64,000 nt of DNA from Zhengitettix transpicula (taxonomy: Eukaryota > Arthropoda > Insecta > Orthoptera > Tetrigidae). Both the position numbers and the translations under genes were made by a program. Shown here one piece after another: positions 26,522-39,400 of this stretch; within the stretch, counting starts at the first letter, position 1, and each line of letters starts with the position of its first letter. The notes under the pieces were generated by a model. The model was not told the origin of the DNA. It searched no databases and saw only the letters and a list, made by a program, of their open reading frames with translations. The DNA is taken from the NCBI GenBank assembly GCA_037074705.1, contig CM073593.1, positions 6,577,001-6,641,000 of the forward strand, written 5' to 3'.

Positions 26522-26731
26522 GAGGTGGACATCGGGCGCTGCGTGGGCACGTGCGTGGGCGGTGCTCCGTACCTGTGCGTGATGAAGGACGCCAAGACGG
26601 GCAAGTGCCTGGCGGGCTTGTGGGGGAAGACGCCGAGCTGCGTCGCCTCACGCCTGCACACGCACACGTACGTGGACGGCGACGGCGAGGCGCAGCAGCT
26701 CATCGAGGCCGTCGACTGCTCCTGCGGATAA
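26522..26731 (+). CDS. pnhd: Pinhead-like protein, last exon with stop
   Basis: The acceptor is TGTGTACAG at 26521, phase 0; the exon gives 69 residues and a TAA. It opens with EVDIGRCVGTCVGG, a near copy of the DIGTCVGHCHGG at the end of the first exon, and closes with VDCSCG, again a C-x-C knot ending. It carries seven cysteines (residues 133, 137, 145, 155, 166, 192, 194 of the visible 195-residue product). The protein therefore has two tandem cystine-knot-like halves. The exon lies 63 bp after the right end of a mariner remnant. The following GC-rich sequence quickly becomes AT-rich after the stop. Drosophila bursicon and glycoprotein hormone subunits do not have this doubled layout. Confident as coding, moderately confident as pinhead. 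Confidence 0.66.
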   Translation, partial: EVDIGRCVGTCVGGAPYLCVMKDAKTGKCLAGLWGKTPSCVASRLHTHTYVDGDGEAQQLIEAVDCSCG

Positions 26732-27496
26732 CACGCTCTTGCACACTCACGCTGCTGTCCAAAACTTAAACGTGTAACAACGAATACCAACAATTCTAAC
26801 ATCCATTCATGAATAAGGACTAGTTACGTAAGCTTCGAGACGCGTATGAGCGAAATGTGACAAGGTTTTTAGTCAAACCTAACGCAATGTATGGCATCTT
26901 CCTAACGTATTACAAATATTATTTAATGAGATCACGTTTGGAGATCCTGATGCTTATTAAGAAATTGAATAGCACGTAGGATAGCAAAATTCTTGACCAT
27001 GAAGACGAAGCCTAGGCTTACGAAAAATCGCAAATTGTCAAATGTTACGTTTCTGAGCTTTTTTGTCAGTTTTCGAGTAAGCATGAACCGTGCGTGAACG
27101 TAAGATTAGTCCTATCCATGGGCAAAATGTCGTTCAACCTATTTCCGCGTTCTGTCTTGCATTCTCGTTGTTCCTACAAACTTTGAATACAACTGCGTCG
27201 TCTAGGTATCGATTCCGTCATCTAGTCTTTATTGAAGTCGTGTATGATGTGGCGCCACGTTACAGACAGATTCATCACATTCAAATTTCCACAACATAAA
27301 GTCGGTTCCATCAATTTTTACTTGTCTCAAAACTGAATTAGGCGTATCGTGTATTTCGTTGATCAACTACGCTTAGCTTTTGGACACTGGTGTAGGAATT
27401 ACATGCAGATAGTATTTATTTATTAGCACCTTATTACATAGTATTTAGTTACGGAGAAATATACCAATAATGTTCCGACAATTCGAAATTATAGAG

Positions 27497-27502
27497 AATA
27501 AA
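27497..27502 (+). promoter_or_regulatory. Possible AATAAA polyadenylation signal for the pinhead-like gene
   Basis: An AATAAA hexamer about 765 bp after the pinhead-like stop codon. More AATAAA motifs occur near 27720 and 27845, so the choice is uncertain. Confidence 0.2.
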
Positions 27503-28196
27503 ATATGGCGACCGGTATACAAATTTAAAAAAAATTATTGTTTGAGTAACACGTAAATTTTCGCACAGATAATCAGTAATTTACGTTTATTAATGCCAGA
27601 GTTTTGAATGAAAAGTATTATAAACCGTAGTATTAAATCGCATATTTATTATTGAAATACTTCTGATGCTATTAGAGGCTTGTAAAGGATAGTATTTAAA
27701 GTAATTCTTAATCTAATTGTAAATAAATACACATGTTATTTTTTCGTAATTTATAAAGGTTAATCGCATTACTTCCGGTTCTGTATGCTTTCAAACATGC
27801 TAATTAACAATAATTTGGTTTATACGAACTTGTAAATGGTGTGTCTTTAAATAAAAATTACAGAATCATATCCTATATGTTTTATTTAGTTTACAAGTAT
27901 CCATTCCCTTTGATCTGTCTCGTAGAATGCTGTAGTCAGTTCCCTTCAGAGAAGTGCCATTATCACTTCTCGACTGGCTTCAAGATAACCACGTTGTATC
28001 ACACACCGAAAGAGCAAGTAATGAATATTGCATAATGCAAAAGGAAGACTTTGCGGATAGTCTCGTATTGTGAAACAGACGTTCTGCCCAAGCGTAAAAC
28101 GTATTATAGATTCCATTCTGGATTCAAAGGGAATTTTGACAAAATGTCATTAATCATTTTCAAAGCCTGCCATTTTCCAGTTACGTGAGTATATAA

Positions 28197-28500
28197 CCTG
28201 AATGTCCGGCGTTGCCCTGGTATTTATTTAAATTATCCCAGAGAACGAATTGATTCGACACTAACCTCATCACACACATTTACGTTTCCCTCCCGGACCC
28301 AAGTCGTCCTCCCGTTATCTTAAGGGAATCAAAAATACTCCCGCTGCATTAAGGGAGTCCATAATATTCCCGTTTTCATTTTAAGTACTCACAAACACCC
28401 CTGGTATTTTAAGAGAGTCAAAAATAATTGCGATACTTTAAGAAAGTAAAAAAAAAATCCAAAAATACTCCTCGTATCTGAAAGGAGTAAAAATGATATA
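28197..28500 (+). repeat. Head fragment of the ~290 bp repeat family (block 5)
   Basis: It starts TGTCCGGCGTTGCCC and carries short units of the AAAATACTCCC / TTAAGGGAGTC type; the longer units are absent. Located 1.5 kb after the pinhead-like stop. Confidence 0.6.
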
Positions 28501-29492
28501 ACCTTTAACTAAACAGATATTATGTACGCGGAAATTTTCTTCAACGCTTTCAACCCGCTTCACCCGGTAGCTTTTGTCAACCACGTCGTCGACCATCAGA
28601 AATCCTTAACAGCCATTAAATTATTATATCTTTATTTTCCTGTTATTTGCCTTTATTATTAATATAATTTGCCTCCAAATATCAATAATACTATTATTTT
28701 TGCACTCCCATTTTATCTAATGAATTATTACGAAGCTCGGTATAGTATTGAGAAACATTTAGAAAGTATTGAGGTCATAAATTGTGAAATATGAGCCAGT
28801 TTTTGTGTATAAATGATATTTTTACTGATAAGTGGTGATGAAAATATCAGAGAAGCCACAGCGCTTAACATATTATTGTGGGAAACAAACAATTACAAAA
28901 TGCGATCAGTTCGAGTACCTTGATTTTATTTATTTATTTAATTTGACCTCGAATAAAGAAATAGGATACGTGATTACTAAAAATTATAATATCATTATTA
29001 GGAGCACCAAATAATTACAATTAGAAATTAACATGTACCTTTGACGTTACTATGGTGAAATATAATATCCACATTATGCAAACAAATTAAATACGCACTA
29101 GGTAAAAAATAATTATTTACAGAATTAACTATCACAAATCATAAAATATGGAATTACACATCACAGGTGAATAAACAAAAAAGCAAGAGGAGGAAGCTCA
29201 AACAGAAACGCCGATCACTTCACGAAACTAAACAACGAGGAAACTGACATTTCGTAGAAACTCCAGGTCGTACACAAACAAATAAAGAAAAGATGACCCA
29301 GAGAGTAAGCAGTTTCAAGGGTAACACACCCAACACTTTTGAAGTATAAAGAAAACCAAATTAATTATTAGTGCAACGATCCAGAAATTCCTGAAGTGAG
29401 AAACACACCGGCGCCTTTCAGTAAAAGAAATTTCAGAATTGTTGTAGTCATATCTCTGGAGGAAGTCATTGTATTATCTCTGGTAGATGATC

Positions 29493-30564
29493 TTAGACCT
29501 GAGACTCGCCATTCGTTTGAAACAGATTCATGTTCCGCTTTACGAACTTTAAAATTTCGTGAATAAACATGCTGAGTAGAGTTAATATTCGCAAACTTTT
29601 CATAAACGGTTTACAACTATATTTACTATCCGTATTAGAAACTATTCTAATGGCAGACTTTTGCAACTGGAATATTTCAACGCTCCTGGACCAATTGACC
29701 CAATTCACGATGCCTTATCAGACAAGGAAATGAAAATACGCAAAGTACCCATTTTAATTGTGTTGATGTCAACATGTTGCCCAGCAAGCAAATGCATATG
29801 CTGAGTCCAATGAAATTTGTTATCAATGTGAATACCCAGAAAAGAACTAGTCTCGAACACTTCCTGTTACTACCATCCGCTGAGAACTGGACCAATTTAT
29901 TTACTTTGTTCACTTTGTTTACGTTTCTAACAAGTTTATAAATTTTTTTATCTGAAATCACTACGTTTGTGTCATCCGAATAGAGAATGGATTTAAGAGG
30001 ATGTACGAATCCTGGAAGATTATTAATATAAAATTTGAAAATTAAAAAGGACCAAGATTGAACCTTGAGGAAAACCGCTATTAATTAATTCCCAATCATC
30101 TTTAGTTTCGACCGCTACCATTTCCTTTCGGAGAAGAAAGGAGTTTCCCCGATAATAAAATTCTAACTTTCGTAGTAAAATTTCATGATAAACCGTGTCA
30201 TATACCTTAGACAGATCAGCAAATATTCCAGCTACCTTCAAACTCTCATACAATCAACTTGGAATATTTGGAATAAAGTCGTACATTGAACTATTTGTTT
30301 ATTTTCCTTTAAGGAAACCAAGCTGTGTGCAACTGAAAATATTATATTTGCTCAAGACATTAAGTAATTTAATATGAAGTATTTTGTCGTAAATATTGGA
30401 AAAAAATACGAAGGAGAGAAAAGGGGCTCATAATTTGATACGTTGTTCAATAAGAGGATTACTTTCGCGCTTTTCAGAGCAACGGGAACTATTCCAGTTG
30501 CAAGGCATTTGATAAATATGAGGTGTAGTGGAAATGCGACGACATCGCCACTCTCTCTAAGCAT
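29493..30564 (-). mobile_element. Jockey-like LINE, decayed reverse transcriptase
   Basis: Minus-strand pieces in order: ALKSAKVILLLNN and NYEPLFSPSYFFPIF near 30470-30390, then VAGIFADLSKVYDTVYHEIL and INSGFPQGSIL near 30230-30050, then VISDKKIYK and the C-terminal SVEIFQLQKSAIRI and FMKSLRILTLLSMFIHEILK at 29680-29540. These are the RT fingers, the palm (A(F)DTV, PQGS) and the C-terminal region of jockey/CR1-type LINEs. The YADD box is not in a clear frame. Several frameshifts; no EN domain. Confidence 0.78.
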
Positions 30565-30884
30565 TTTGTTTGCTTATCTGCTACTTCGGAACACTTCAAG
30601 TTTCTTATCACTGTAATTATTTCATCTATACATACAGATTGAATAAATATACTATTTGGAGTTCTGCAAGAATTATAATAAATCTTCTTCCGTATACGCT
30701 GAATTTTTTTTACATGAAGGTTAGCAACATTTACGAAATACGAGCGGTATGGCGAATGCTGGCTGCTGACTCACGAATCGCAAAGGCCAAGAAAAGAGCC
30801 GTAATGAAAAGAAAAGCAAATAGAATTGAGGGAGAACAGGGCTTTGTATGATCAAAGATTGAAGTCTTTCCCGGTGTAGATGTT

Positions 30885-31036
30885 CAATAAATAGTTCTCG
30901 GTATTCACACGGGTTTTGCATATTTATATTTACACGCAACGTTTCGACTACTAAAAGCTCTGTCATCATCTAGAAGAAACGTTGCGTGTAAATATAAAGA
31001 TGCAAAACCCGTGTTAATACCGAGAACTATTTATTG
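30885..31036. repeat. Near-perfect hairpin, 61 bp arms, 30 bp loop
   Basis: The arms 30885-30945 and 30976-31036 are complementary at 59 of 61 positions. The arm contains GAAACGTTGCGTGTAAATAT, a motif also found at 40738, where it follows GACAGAGCTTTTAGTCGTC. The loop holds the complement of that same stretch. Most likely two inverted ends of a Penelope-like element. Confidence 0.85.
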
Positions 31037-31639
31037 AAGGTTTTGTATTGGATCAGAAACATAGATATTATGAAACAGAGACAAAAAACCCTGAAATGTT
31101 TTGATTTGTTGAGTTGGAAAGGAATTGAAAAAAATAAACAGTACAGATATGGTAAAACGAAGGGATTCTTAAATGGGTAAATGAGAAAAGATCAATATTG
31201 ACTACCAGTTTTACTATAAAGGAAATTAAATCAGGCACATATTAAGGAGAAATTGTTTACTGCACATCATCGAATGACATGTGGATTAAAATTCCAGGTC
31301 GTCGATGAAAAAGAATGTAGTTGGACGGCTTAAAGGGAGAAGAAAGAATCTAAGGGCAGGGCAAGGCGGAGAAGGATATTTATAGAACAGTTCCAAGGAA
31401 CCTACCAGTAGTGAGAACTATAATAATGATGGGAGCTATGGTCTGCCCTTGCGTCACATTAGCCCCTTTCCTACAATCGTTACGTCTTCAGTTTATTTTA
31501 ATATCTGGATATTTAATTATAAATGGTGTAACGCTTCATCACAGTAGACTGCGTCCATCACTCTGACAGTTAAACACAAATATTTTTTTGTTCTAACTTG
31601 CACTACTTTAAATCTTTTTATTATACAGACTTATTCACA

Positions 31640-31805
31640 GTCGCGTCAGAAGCTCAGGTTATTAGCGACTCATCATGCGAACTCATTTTGCCTTGTCGGG
31701 GGACTGATTTGGCGAGATTCCCTCGCACAAACATCCTGGCCAGGATTTCAACCCGGGAACTCTGTGACGCGAGACACTCTGACCCTAACACCACAGGAGA
31801 GGGCC
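31640..31805 (-). repeat. tRNA-derived SINE, minus orientation
   Basis: The reverse complement reads TCCTGTGGTGTTAGGGTCAG (A-box-like) and, some 30 bp later, GGGTTGAAATCCTGGCC (B-box-like). No cloverleaf can be folded, so this is a SINE and not a tRNA gene. Confidence 0.5.
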
Positions 31806-31886
31806 GAAGAATCTTGATGTATATGAATAAACATTTGATATTTGACCTCCTTCCAGTGATAAGTACCCAAAAAATTTTGAATACAT

Positions 31887-32937
31887 TGTAGTAATTGGTA
31901 ATTAAGGTATTGTTCTAATTGAGAAGTTGAATTGTAGAGGACTCATTATTGGTGGATATAGCGGAAGCCGCAACAAACCGGCAAGGCAAAGAAAGTATTG
32001 TTGATCGGTCGAGAAGGTTTTACGCGCTCAAAATTTACGAGACGAACGAATAGTCGGGTAGTAAGCAGCAAGGAGAACAGACCAAAATTCTAATTCATGA
32101 AAATTTGAACAAGACAGTCAGGCAATGAACGGCGAAGTGTAAAGACCACAAAATTCTAATACACGAAAAGTTGAACAATTTAGTCAGTCAGCAGCGAGAA
32201 TGAAAACGGTCTAATTTAAAGAACGAGAAAGTGTTCCAGTAACCAGTACGCTGTTATATCAAAAATGCAGAAATTGAACAGTCAACAGACAAAACCAATT
32301 AGGGGCATTTTCAACAAAAATCCACGAGACCTACGAATCCAGTTTGCAGTAAATCATCGAGAATCGACAAATTTATTTTAAACCAACTAACAAACTACGC
32401 TAATTAGAGTCTGTGAACATTTAGAGTCTGTGGGTACTTAGAATCAGTGAGATCCCCAAAATTGTGCACGAAAAGTTAAAATGAGACCTGGGCTGCCGTA
32501 AGTAGAAAGAAAACTTTAAAATCATTGTAAACCACGTTTAAAAGACAAACGTCAGATCGTTCTTTAATTATCGATAAAATGAGATCTTTAATTATTCAGA
32601 TCATTCTTTATTTCTTGATAAAAATTAAAATGGTTTAAATTCAATCTTTAGTATTATTTCTTCAGCAACAAATTTCGTCTATATTCAGACGCATTAATTC
32701 CCATATAAAGTAAATGTAATTTTTGTGATTTTGATTATATAAATTCTGCCATTATCAAAGCCAGTTCAAGACCCTGAAATCCCAAATATTTTGTAATTTG
32801 AATACTTGTTTTAAAATTGTTAATAAATCTTGTTTAATAGTTTTCACATAATAGTTCTTTTCATTTAAAAACGCCACATAATTCATATCCAGAATTATTG
32901 TCAAAGGATGTTAAGCTATTTGTAATAATTTATTACA
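31887..32937 (-). mobile_element. Solo LTR, copy B (1051 bp)
   Basis: The reverse complement matches copies A and C from TGTAATAAATTATTACAAAT to the CCAATTACTACA end. ACAT is repeated on both sides (31883-31886 and 32938-32941). It lies between the two host genes. Confidence 0.85.
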
Positions 32938-33904
32938 ACATATATAATTGTATTTAAATTCCCCCGAGGGAAAATTGAAGTTTACCCAGATCTGGGCGTA
33001 TCACGAAAACTTTTTCGGGTTGGTATTCCCATCGGTTCTCGGAACGCCAGGATCCTGGGCATCCCAGTGACGGTATGTTCGGTTTTGTAGTCCTAGGATA
33101 AAGGTGCGGGATTTCCCCTGTGAAACCTTTCATCATGGTCAGTTTTCAGTTGCTCGTGTTTTGATGCGGTTAAGTTATCCCAGGCGAAGGAGGTGTTGGG
33201 GCTGATATGCGTCCAGTAACAACACTCACAATAATAATCACCGATAGAGGCTTGAACGCAAATTATTTGCAGACTACATTGTTAACTGAATAGTATTGAG
33301 GGACACTCACTGGCTTACAAACAGATTGTGAATTGTTCTTCATACATCTTGGACAATGTTCGGCCCATTACAAAGAGATTCAAAACACCTGTATCTTAAT
33401 ACTAAGACACATTGCCGAAGTTCGTTACTTTATTTCGAACGGTTATCCCTAACATACCGAGTCTAACCTTCACGGGATACCTGTGAATCGTCAACAGTAG
33501 AAAACGATATTGAGTAAACATGAAGACTTGTATTGAGAACTTGCGGAAACCTAATTTTTTAATCATTCCCTCTGAGACTTGATCATTGTAACGGTTATAA
33601 TTCATGCTAGAGAACTACATTGACCAGGACAGTAAATTATTTTTTGTTTCAGAAATAAATGACGCGCGGGTGTAATCTACCACGCGACATGATTTAAGAA
33701 GCAACAAGTCAACTTTCTATGTCCAAGTTTAGCATGTCCGGTATTTTTAGCCTCATCAGAAGATGCAAAATACTTTCTAAAAGCGAGATTTAAGTATGAA
33801 ATATGCCTTGGACAATATATGAGAGTAGACGTTTCACATGAATATATGCTCAGAAAAATCAATCCGTGAGCGGGAAAGAAAACTTTGATGTTATACTCAC
33901 CTCA

Positions 33905-34035
33905 TCTATTTTGTAGACTAAATGCCGGGTATGAGCCTTGAAGTAAGCCCGCGGGCTCCTAGTTAACCCATGGCTCTCTTCCGCATAGCCCACTTCTATA
34001 CATTGCTATTCTATTAATGCGGGGGCGTGAACCTC
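33905..34035 (+). repeat. A-tailed repeat family, short decayed fragment
   Basis: ATGCCGGGTATGAGCCTTGA ... CCCGCGGGCTCCTAGTTAAC ... CTATTAATGCGGGG matches the later body of the family with several gaps. Confidence 0.5.
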
Positions 34036-35499
34036 AATTTCTTTTTATATTAGATTGTAAATTCCAATTTATTTTCGAGAGGGTTCAACGAAAGAAATAG
34101 TTGTATTAGCCGCTTATTATAAACCATCCTTCGAATTTTTGTATACGGCAGCGGCCAGTTTTTTAAAGAAATTCTGAGAAACAATTTGATGTTCAACAGC
34201 AAATAACGTGTTTCTAACTATCCTGCTTAAGCTTCCTTCGTACCAAACACAGTGAACGTCGACCAAAGTAGCGGAAATAAATTTTGCAAACTAGTTTGAG
34301 GTATCTCCATTCTCAGAATTTTAAATCAGGAAATAAGTTTTTATAAGAAATTCTTCCCATTTCTATCGACGTTAATTGGCGGGAAGTACAGAATTATGGA
34401 ACACAAGAGACGTACTCTTGTTCCTCAGATTTTAATTAAAATTGTATATATTTAAAGAACTAGCCAAAGCCTATGCAGCACTGCGAAATGAAAAAGAAAC
34501 AAGGATATATTTAAAACCCTTGCTAGAGAATAGTAGTTCCTGTTTAAGTTAGAATAACAAAACCACCAAGTCATAAAGAAAACGACGCTGAAACAATGTG
34601 ATGTTTCCTTAATTAAATAGTTTTATTGCATATATATATATATCTTCCCACCAGCATAATTACAGAAAGGAACGCATGCAGGAGTTTCGAATAAATACTG
34701 AATAAACCTTTCCTGGCGATTAGAAACTGCAGCTTATGCAGGAGCTCTGAAGCTGGTAAGGAGAGCAATGTCGGATAATGTATACATATCCGGGTCTTAG
34801 ATTATTCCTCAGGGTTAGTTAGGAAAAAAAGGCTGATTTAGCAGGTTATCAATTTTTTGTATATTAAATCCAGATGCACTTGTTGCGGCTGAGACGCTGG
34901 TTTAGGAAACGCTTCTTTACTAACCCAGTCTACTTCTAGTCATCAAATTTGCATTTAATTTATTTGACACCTTATTTTAAAATATTTAACATATATATAT
35001 ATCGATAATTTACTGAACTGGAATCCAACATCCTGGCGGTTCGTAGCAACGCTTCCTTTTTTTTTTCATACGTTACTTGTAAAACCTTGTGAATGCAAAC
35101 ATTCTTTATTTTACTAAACTCCTAGTGCGTTTACATTATTAAAATAAATTATATACCTAGTTATTAATTAAATTATATTAGGAATACAGTACGTGAATTT
35201 TGATTAGCTTTTCACCCGACACGGTCTATTGCATTAAATCATAGATTCTTTCTGGTTTATAATTGTATTTCAGTTTTTATAGTTAAATTTAAATACCATT
35301 GTTATAGATATTTTGTATAATTCTTCTTGTAATATTGTCTAGAAATTCTATATATCAAATATTTTAAACTAAGATGTCAGATATGTACTAGGTAAGTAAT
35401 GAGGCCTCTTCCTGATCCTGTGGACAAGGCAAACTCCAGATACCTGGGTCTACATCCGCAATTACTAATTGATAATACTCATTTGAAATGTGAAGAATT

Positions 35500-35503
<4 letters not shown>

Positions 35504-35536
<33 letters not shown>
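35504..35536. repeat. (AT)n microsatellite
   Basis: About 33 bp of AT alternation just before the SINE. Confidence 0.9.
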
Positions 35537-35543
<7 letters not shown>

Positions 35544-35544
35544 T

Positions 35545-35735
35545 ATTTTGACTCACTACTTCGCATCACAGATGTCCCGGGTTCGAATCCTGGCATGCGC
35601 GTGGATCGTCTTAGTTATGAAAACTGGGGTAAAGGCTGCCACTCCTAACTCCCAGAATATGTCACGGAAGATAGCAGTTTGGCAGTCGTCCTAGTTGGTC
35701 AAGGCCGTCCAATGGGCTATAACTGATAATAATAA
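35545..35735 (+). repeat. tRNA-derived SINE, plus orientation
   Basis: CCCGGGTTCGAATCCTGGCA at 35577 is a good Pol III B box. The following body ends in TAATAATAATAA-like simple sequence near 35735. The A box is poor, so the head is truncated or decayed. Confidence 0.5.
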
Positions 35736-36392
35736 CAGTAATGAATAGTTTTTTTAAAAAAAATATGAGGCTGTACAGCGAAATATTGAACTTCTCTACG
35801 CGGTTACCCCGAAATGGAAAACAGAATCTAAAATCGTGTCTTTCCAAGTACAATACAGCGTAATAATTGGTATTGATGGTTGACAGTTCCATTTAAATGT
35901 TTCCGCTCCTGATAAACTATTTAAATGCGGAGTTGCAGATGTTGATCTACTCGTCTTCTTCCTGGAGTCATCATCAATAATTCTTTTGACCGAATTCAGT
36001 TCAATACGAAGCAGTCTTCGAAGTTAAACGAGAAATAATTGTTAATTTGTAATCATTTTAATTTTACTATCCAGACTGCGGAATAAGTTAATTTCGAATT
36101 GACGGTGGCCTTAATGGAGGGCGGTGCTATGAATTTAAATTGCGTATAATAAAAAAAAACCTGTAAGATATTAATATTGAAGATAATCGTTTAGTTTGTG
36201 GGGGCAAGCGCCCCTGTACCGAGAACAATCCATCGCTTGAGTTGGGCGAGTTCGCAAGAACTCTTCATCAAAGTGAAAGGAGAGAAATTGTATTTTTGCA
36301 GCGGCGGTGGTGGGGAGTTTCGCCTCATCCTTGGCCAGGGTTTTTCCCCACTCCAGATATATTTCTGCGCGTGCTGCGCGTGTCGTGCAGTG

Positions 36393-36491
36393 ATGGCGTG
36401 CGCATTGTTGTGCCTCGTGCTGGTTTCTCTGGCCGTCGTCTCGTCGGCGCAGGCCGCGGGCCGTCGCGACGCCCTGCGCCAGCTCCAGCAG
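36393..36491 (+). CDS. Admp: ADMP-like BMP ligand, exon 1 (signal peptide)
   Basis: The ATG at 36393 has a good context (G at -3 and G at +4) and begins a 33-codon exon ending CAG|GTAACA, phase 0. It encodes a classic signal peptide: a short N-terminus, a hydrophobic core of Leu/Val/Ala over residues 4-16, and a likely cut after A-Q-A at residue 21, followed by a basic stretch (GRRDALRQLQQ) that starts the prodomain. The frame is open upstream to a GTG at 36198, but that extension has no domain sense and I treat it as 5' UTR. Intron 1 is 8.9 kb. The exon ends in LQQ, which joins in frame to VFGW of exon 2, as in BMP prodomains. Confidence 0.8.
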
Positions 36492-39400
36492 GTAACACAA
36501 CAATGCTCTTACGGTCTCAGTTCTACTTGTCAAGAACCAGCGTCGCAAACACGAGTTGATGGATTATATTAAATCAACATCTATTTTTAAGTTTATCCTT
36601 TTAAAATTATAATAAAGAACGTTTAAGGAGACTTTTTTTAAAAAAATGACCTCCAATAAGTTAACCACCTCCTGATAAAAAAAATTGTAATCTAAGGTTA
36701 TTTAAATTTTACTGTTAAGATATCCGACGAAATGTACAGTTGATATACATAAATTTCATGAAATGATCTGCTTTACGCATAATATCGCTCCAAATTGCAG
36801 ATTATCATTGTCTATAACATTTATCTACTTCGTTATACAGAACCGTATTTTGCCATTTTATATTATATACATATTTATCTGAAGCACAATTGCCTGGTAA
36901 AGATTTCTCCGGAATGCTTTTTCGTTCTATGAAATCCCTGCTAAAACGTATAGAACAATTGCTTGAAGGGCTCCATTACCGAATTCATCAATACTCAACT
37001 GAATCAATTCATGTACATAAATTTCGTGGCAGCGACGAAGCGTAATGTTCTATTATATAAAAACATCTAACGATTCAAATGCGAATTATTGAAACCGTAC
37101 TTTGATAAGTTTTTATTTCAAACTGAAAATTATTAATTTCAAATAATTATCTTCATTTTCTCATGTGTAACGTCATTACTTTCGGATTTATGTTTGTAAG
37201 TAAAACATGTGTAAAATATTTAAAAGAAAACTAGCCTATCTTTGAGATTTGTGTAACTGAAAAGGACAAATAGTTGTACGGTCTTACAAAATCAATTTAA
37301 GATACTGTTATCATACTAAGTATCTAACAATTTACTCTTTAAATGAAGTGTTATTCGATTTTTCTGCTCTACAAATCCTATTTCTAGACTTCCAACGGCT
37401 TTGAAAGAGATATTTAGATATTTATTGTCTTGAAACTTGGCAATATTGCGTTTGTTTCCTGTGTAAAAACCGAATTCACCTGACATATTAATATTAGTAA
37501 TTTAGTTAATCTAATGTTCTGCTGCTAGGATTGTTCGCTAATTCTGTAGTTGTAAAGCAGTTTGTTTCGAATTTCTACACTGTATCCAGACATTAATTCA
37601 TCTGACAATAATAATTCATACTGTATTCTATTCAATTTATTTATTTATTTTCAAAGAACATTTGCATAACTCCGATTCACAGATAATTGCGTTACATCGT
37701 TTCTTTATTGATAAAACTAATTTTTAATTTATATTTAATACAAAAAATACTATACATGCTATAAGTAAAGGTCCAGAATATAAATATTTACGAAATTTCA
37801 CATCCTAACCTTGTTTCGTATCGTTACTCGAAGCTCAAAGTCTGGTTGCGAAACAAATTTTATGAAAGAGTAAATTTGAACTACTTTATCAAAGCATTAA
37901 AATATGACAAGCTCCGATCAAGGCACGAATATCGAGCATTATAAATATATGTTATTCGGCCCTATGCGCTCTTAACATTGATAAACTATGAATTATACGC
38001 AAGAGTTGTAGTGGTAAATCCAATTATAGCGTAATGATATCGATCTAATATTGACCAAATTAACTGTACGATAGGAACTAAACCTTCCTAGGTCAAACTA
38101 CATTTAATCATTTAGCAACGAATTAACATTGGAATAATCATCAAATCTTCCCTGAGTCTTTGAAATCTAAGTGTCAGTGTGTAGAATAAACCTGAATACG
38201 TATTTCTGAAGTATTACCATTGCAAAATCCAGTCTGTCATGTTTTATTTGGAGCAATAAGTGTTAAAATAAAAATTTGACATTTGTGTTCCAAAAATTAA
38301 TAAGATAAAATAGCCATATACAGACATAAATAGGAGTGGTATTTAAATTACTTACTTTGTCAGTACATGGCTACTTTATCTTATTAATAAAGATGTTACG
38401 TATTACTTTAGAAAGATACTCGTTTCGTATAATTTTCTGAAATGACACACCAACATCTATTTTATAATATTAACAGTGGTTTTTCTAACTAGAATATCGT
38501 GAATATTTGGAGACAAAACTAAGTAATATGACACATGATAACAGTAGATAAAAATTCCCTCTAAATATAACGAGTTTTATCTGCATTTTCTTTTCCTGGA
38601 AACACGTTGTAATTAAATAATCAATTTGTCATACTGGCAATTTATACTACCTATTATTTCATTTAAAAAATGATAAAATATTATAACGCAAAGATTAGAA
38701 TCTGAAATTATTCTTCAAAGACGTTGTCAAATACCAGAATAACAAAATAATAACACAGAACTTGTATATATTAATAGAATTTATTATTATTATTATATAT
38801 AGTTCCTGGACCAAAATCAATCTTTTAAGAAAAAATGATTCTTGTGCACAGATAAATTTTAAAATTTTTCGTCTATGAATGTTAAGTTTATAAGATAAAT
38901 AAATCCATTTCTTATTAAATGACTCCACCGACGCCATTATAAAACATCGTTTAGTACGTTATTTTCATTTTTTCATTCAAATATTTTTATTGCGAGAAGG
39001 CGGAAACGTTTAGCCATAAGTGTTTTATTTCTGGTAATGTATTAATCACCTCCACAAACTGTTTAACTAAGAATGTTCTTTGACCGACAACTTGTTATAC
39101 AACAATTACGCCGAGAAAATCTTCGATCTTTGATGTTCTTTAAATGTTTGTAATCTGGATATTTAATTAAAAATAAGACTCAAACTTCAATTGACTTCAA
39201 ACCTAATGTTGCAATTTGTTACGAGAGTTATTTTACTAATTCCCTCGTCCAATATACTGTAATTCTCTCCCAAACGCGAGCATGAACGATTTTGGGAACA
39301 ACATGGCAATATATCTATAACAAAATGAGGAAATACCGATTGAAAAATAAAAATTTTATTCGCGAAAGACCAACATTTCATCTAACGACAATGAAATGTA

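Larger units (their letters stand above)
26732..29492. other. Pinhead 3' flank and intergenic sequence
   Basis: AT-rich. Apart from the repeat head at 28197-28500, I see nothing beyond possible polyadenylation hexamers. Confidence 0.45.
32942..36392. other. Intergenic and Admp 5' flank
   Basis: Holds a small unidentified GC-richer piece at 32960-33140, the decayed repeat at 33905, a SINE and simple AT repeats. From 36180 the sequence becomes GC-rich and leads into the Admp ATG; likely promoter and 5' UTR, but no clear TATA box or initiator can be fixed. Confidence 0.4.

Noticed and set aside
20216..26731. Bursicon or glycoprotein hormone subunit
   Set aside because: The doubled DIG-C-VG-C layout and cysteine spacing do not match either; linkage to Admp favours Pinhead.
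26413..26802. 129-codon minus-strand frame over the last pinhead exon
   Set aside because: Antisense shadow crossing a mariner end and the exon.
35577..35600. Possible tRNA gene from a perfect B box
   Set aside because: No acceptor stem, anticodon arm or good A box; fits a SINE.
36198..36392. In-frame upstream extension of Admp exon 1 from a GTG
   Set aside because: It would place the signal peptide internally; the ATG at 36393 has good context and a proper signal sequence.
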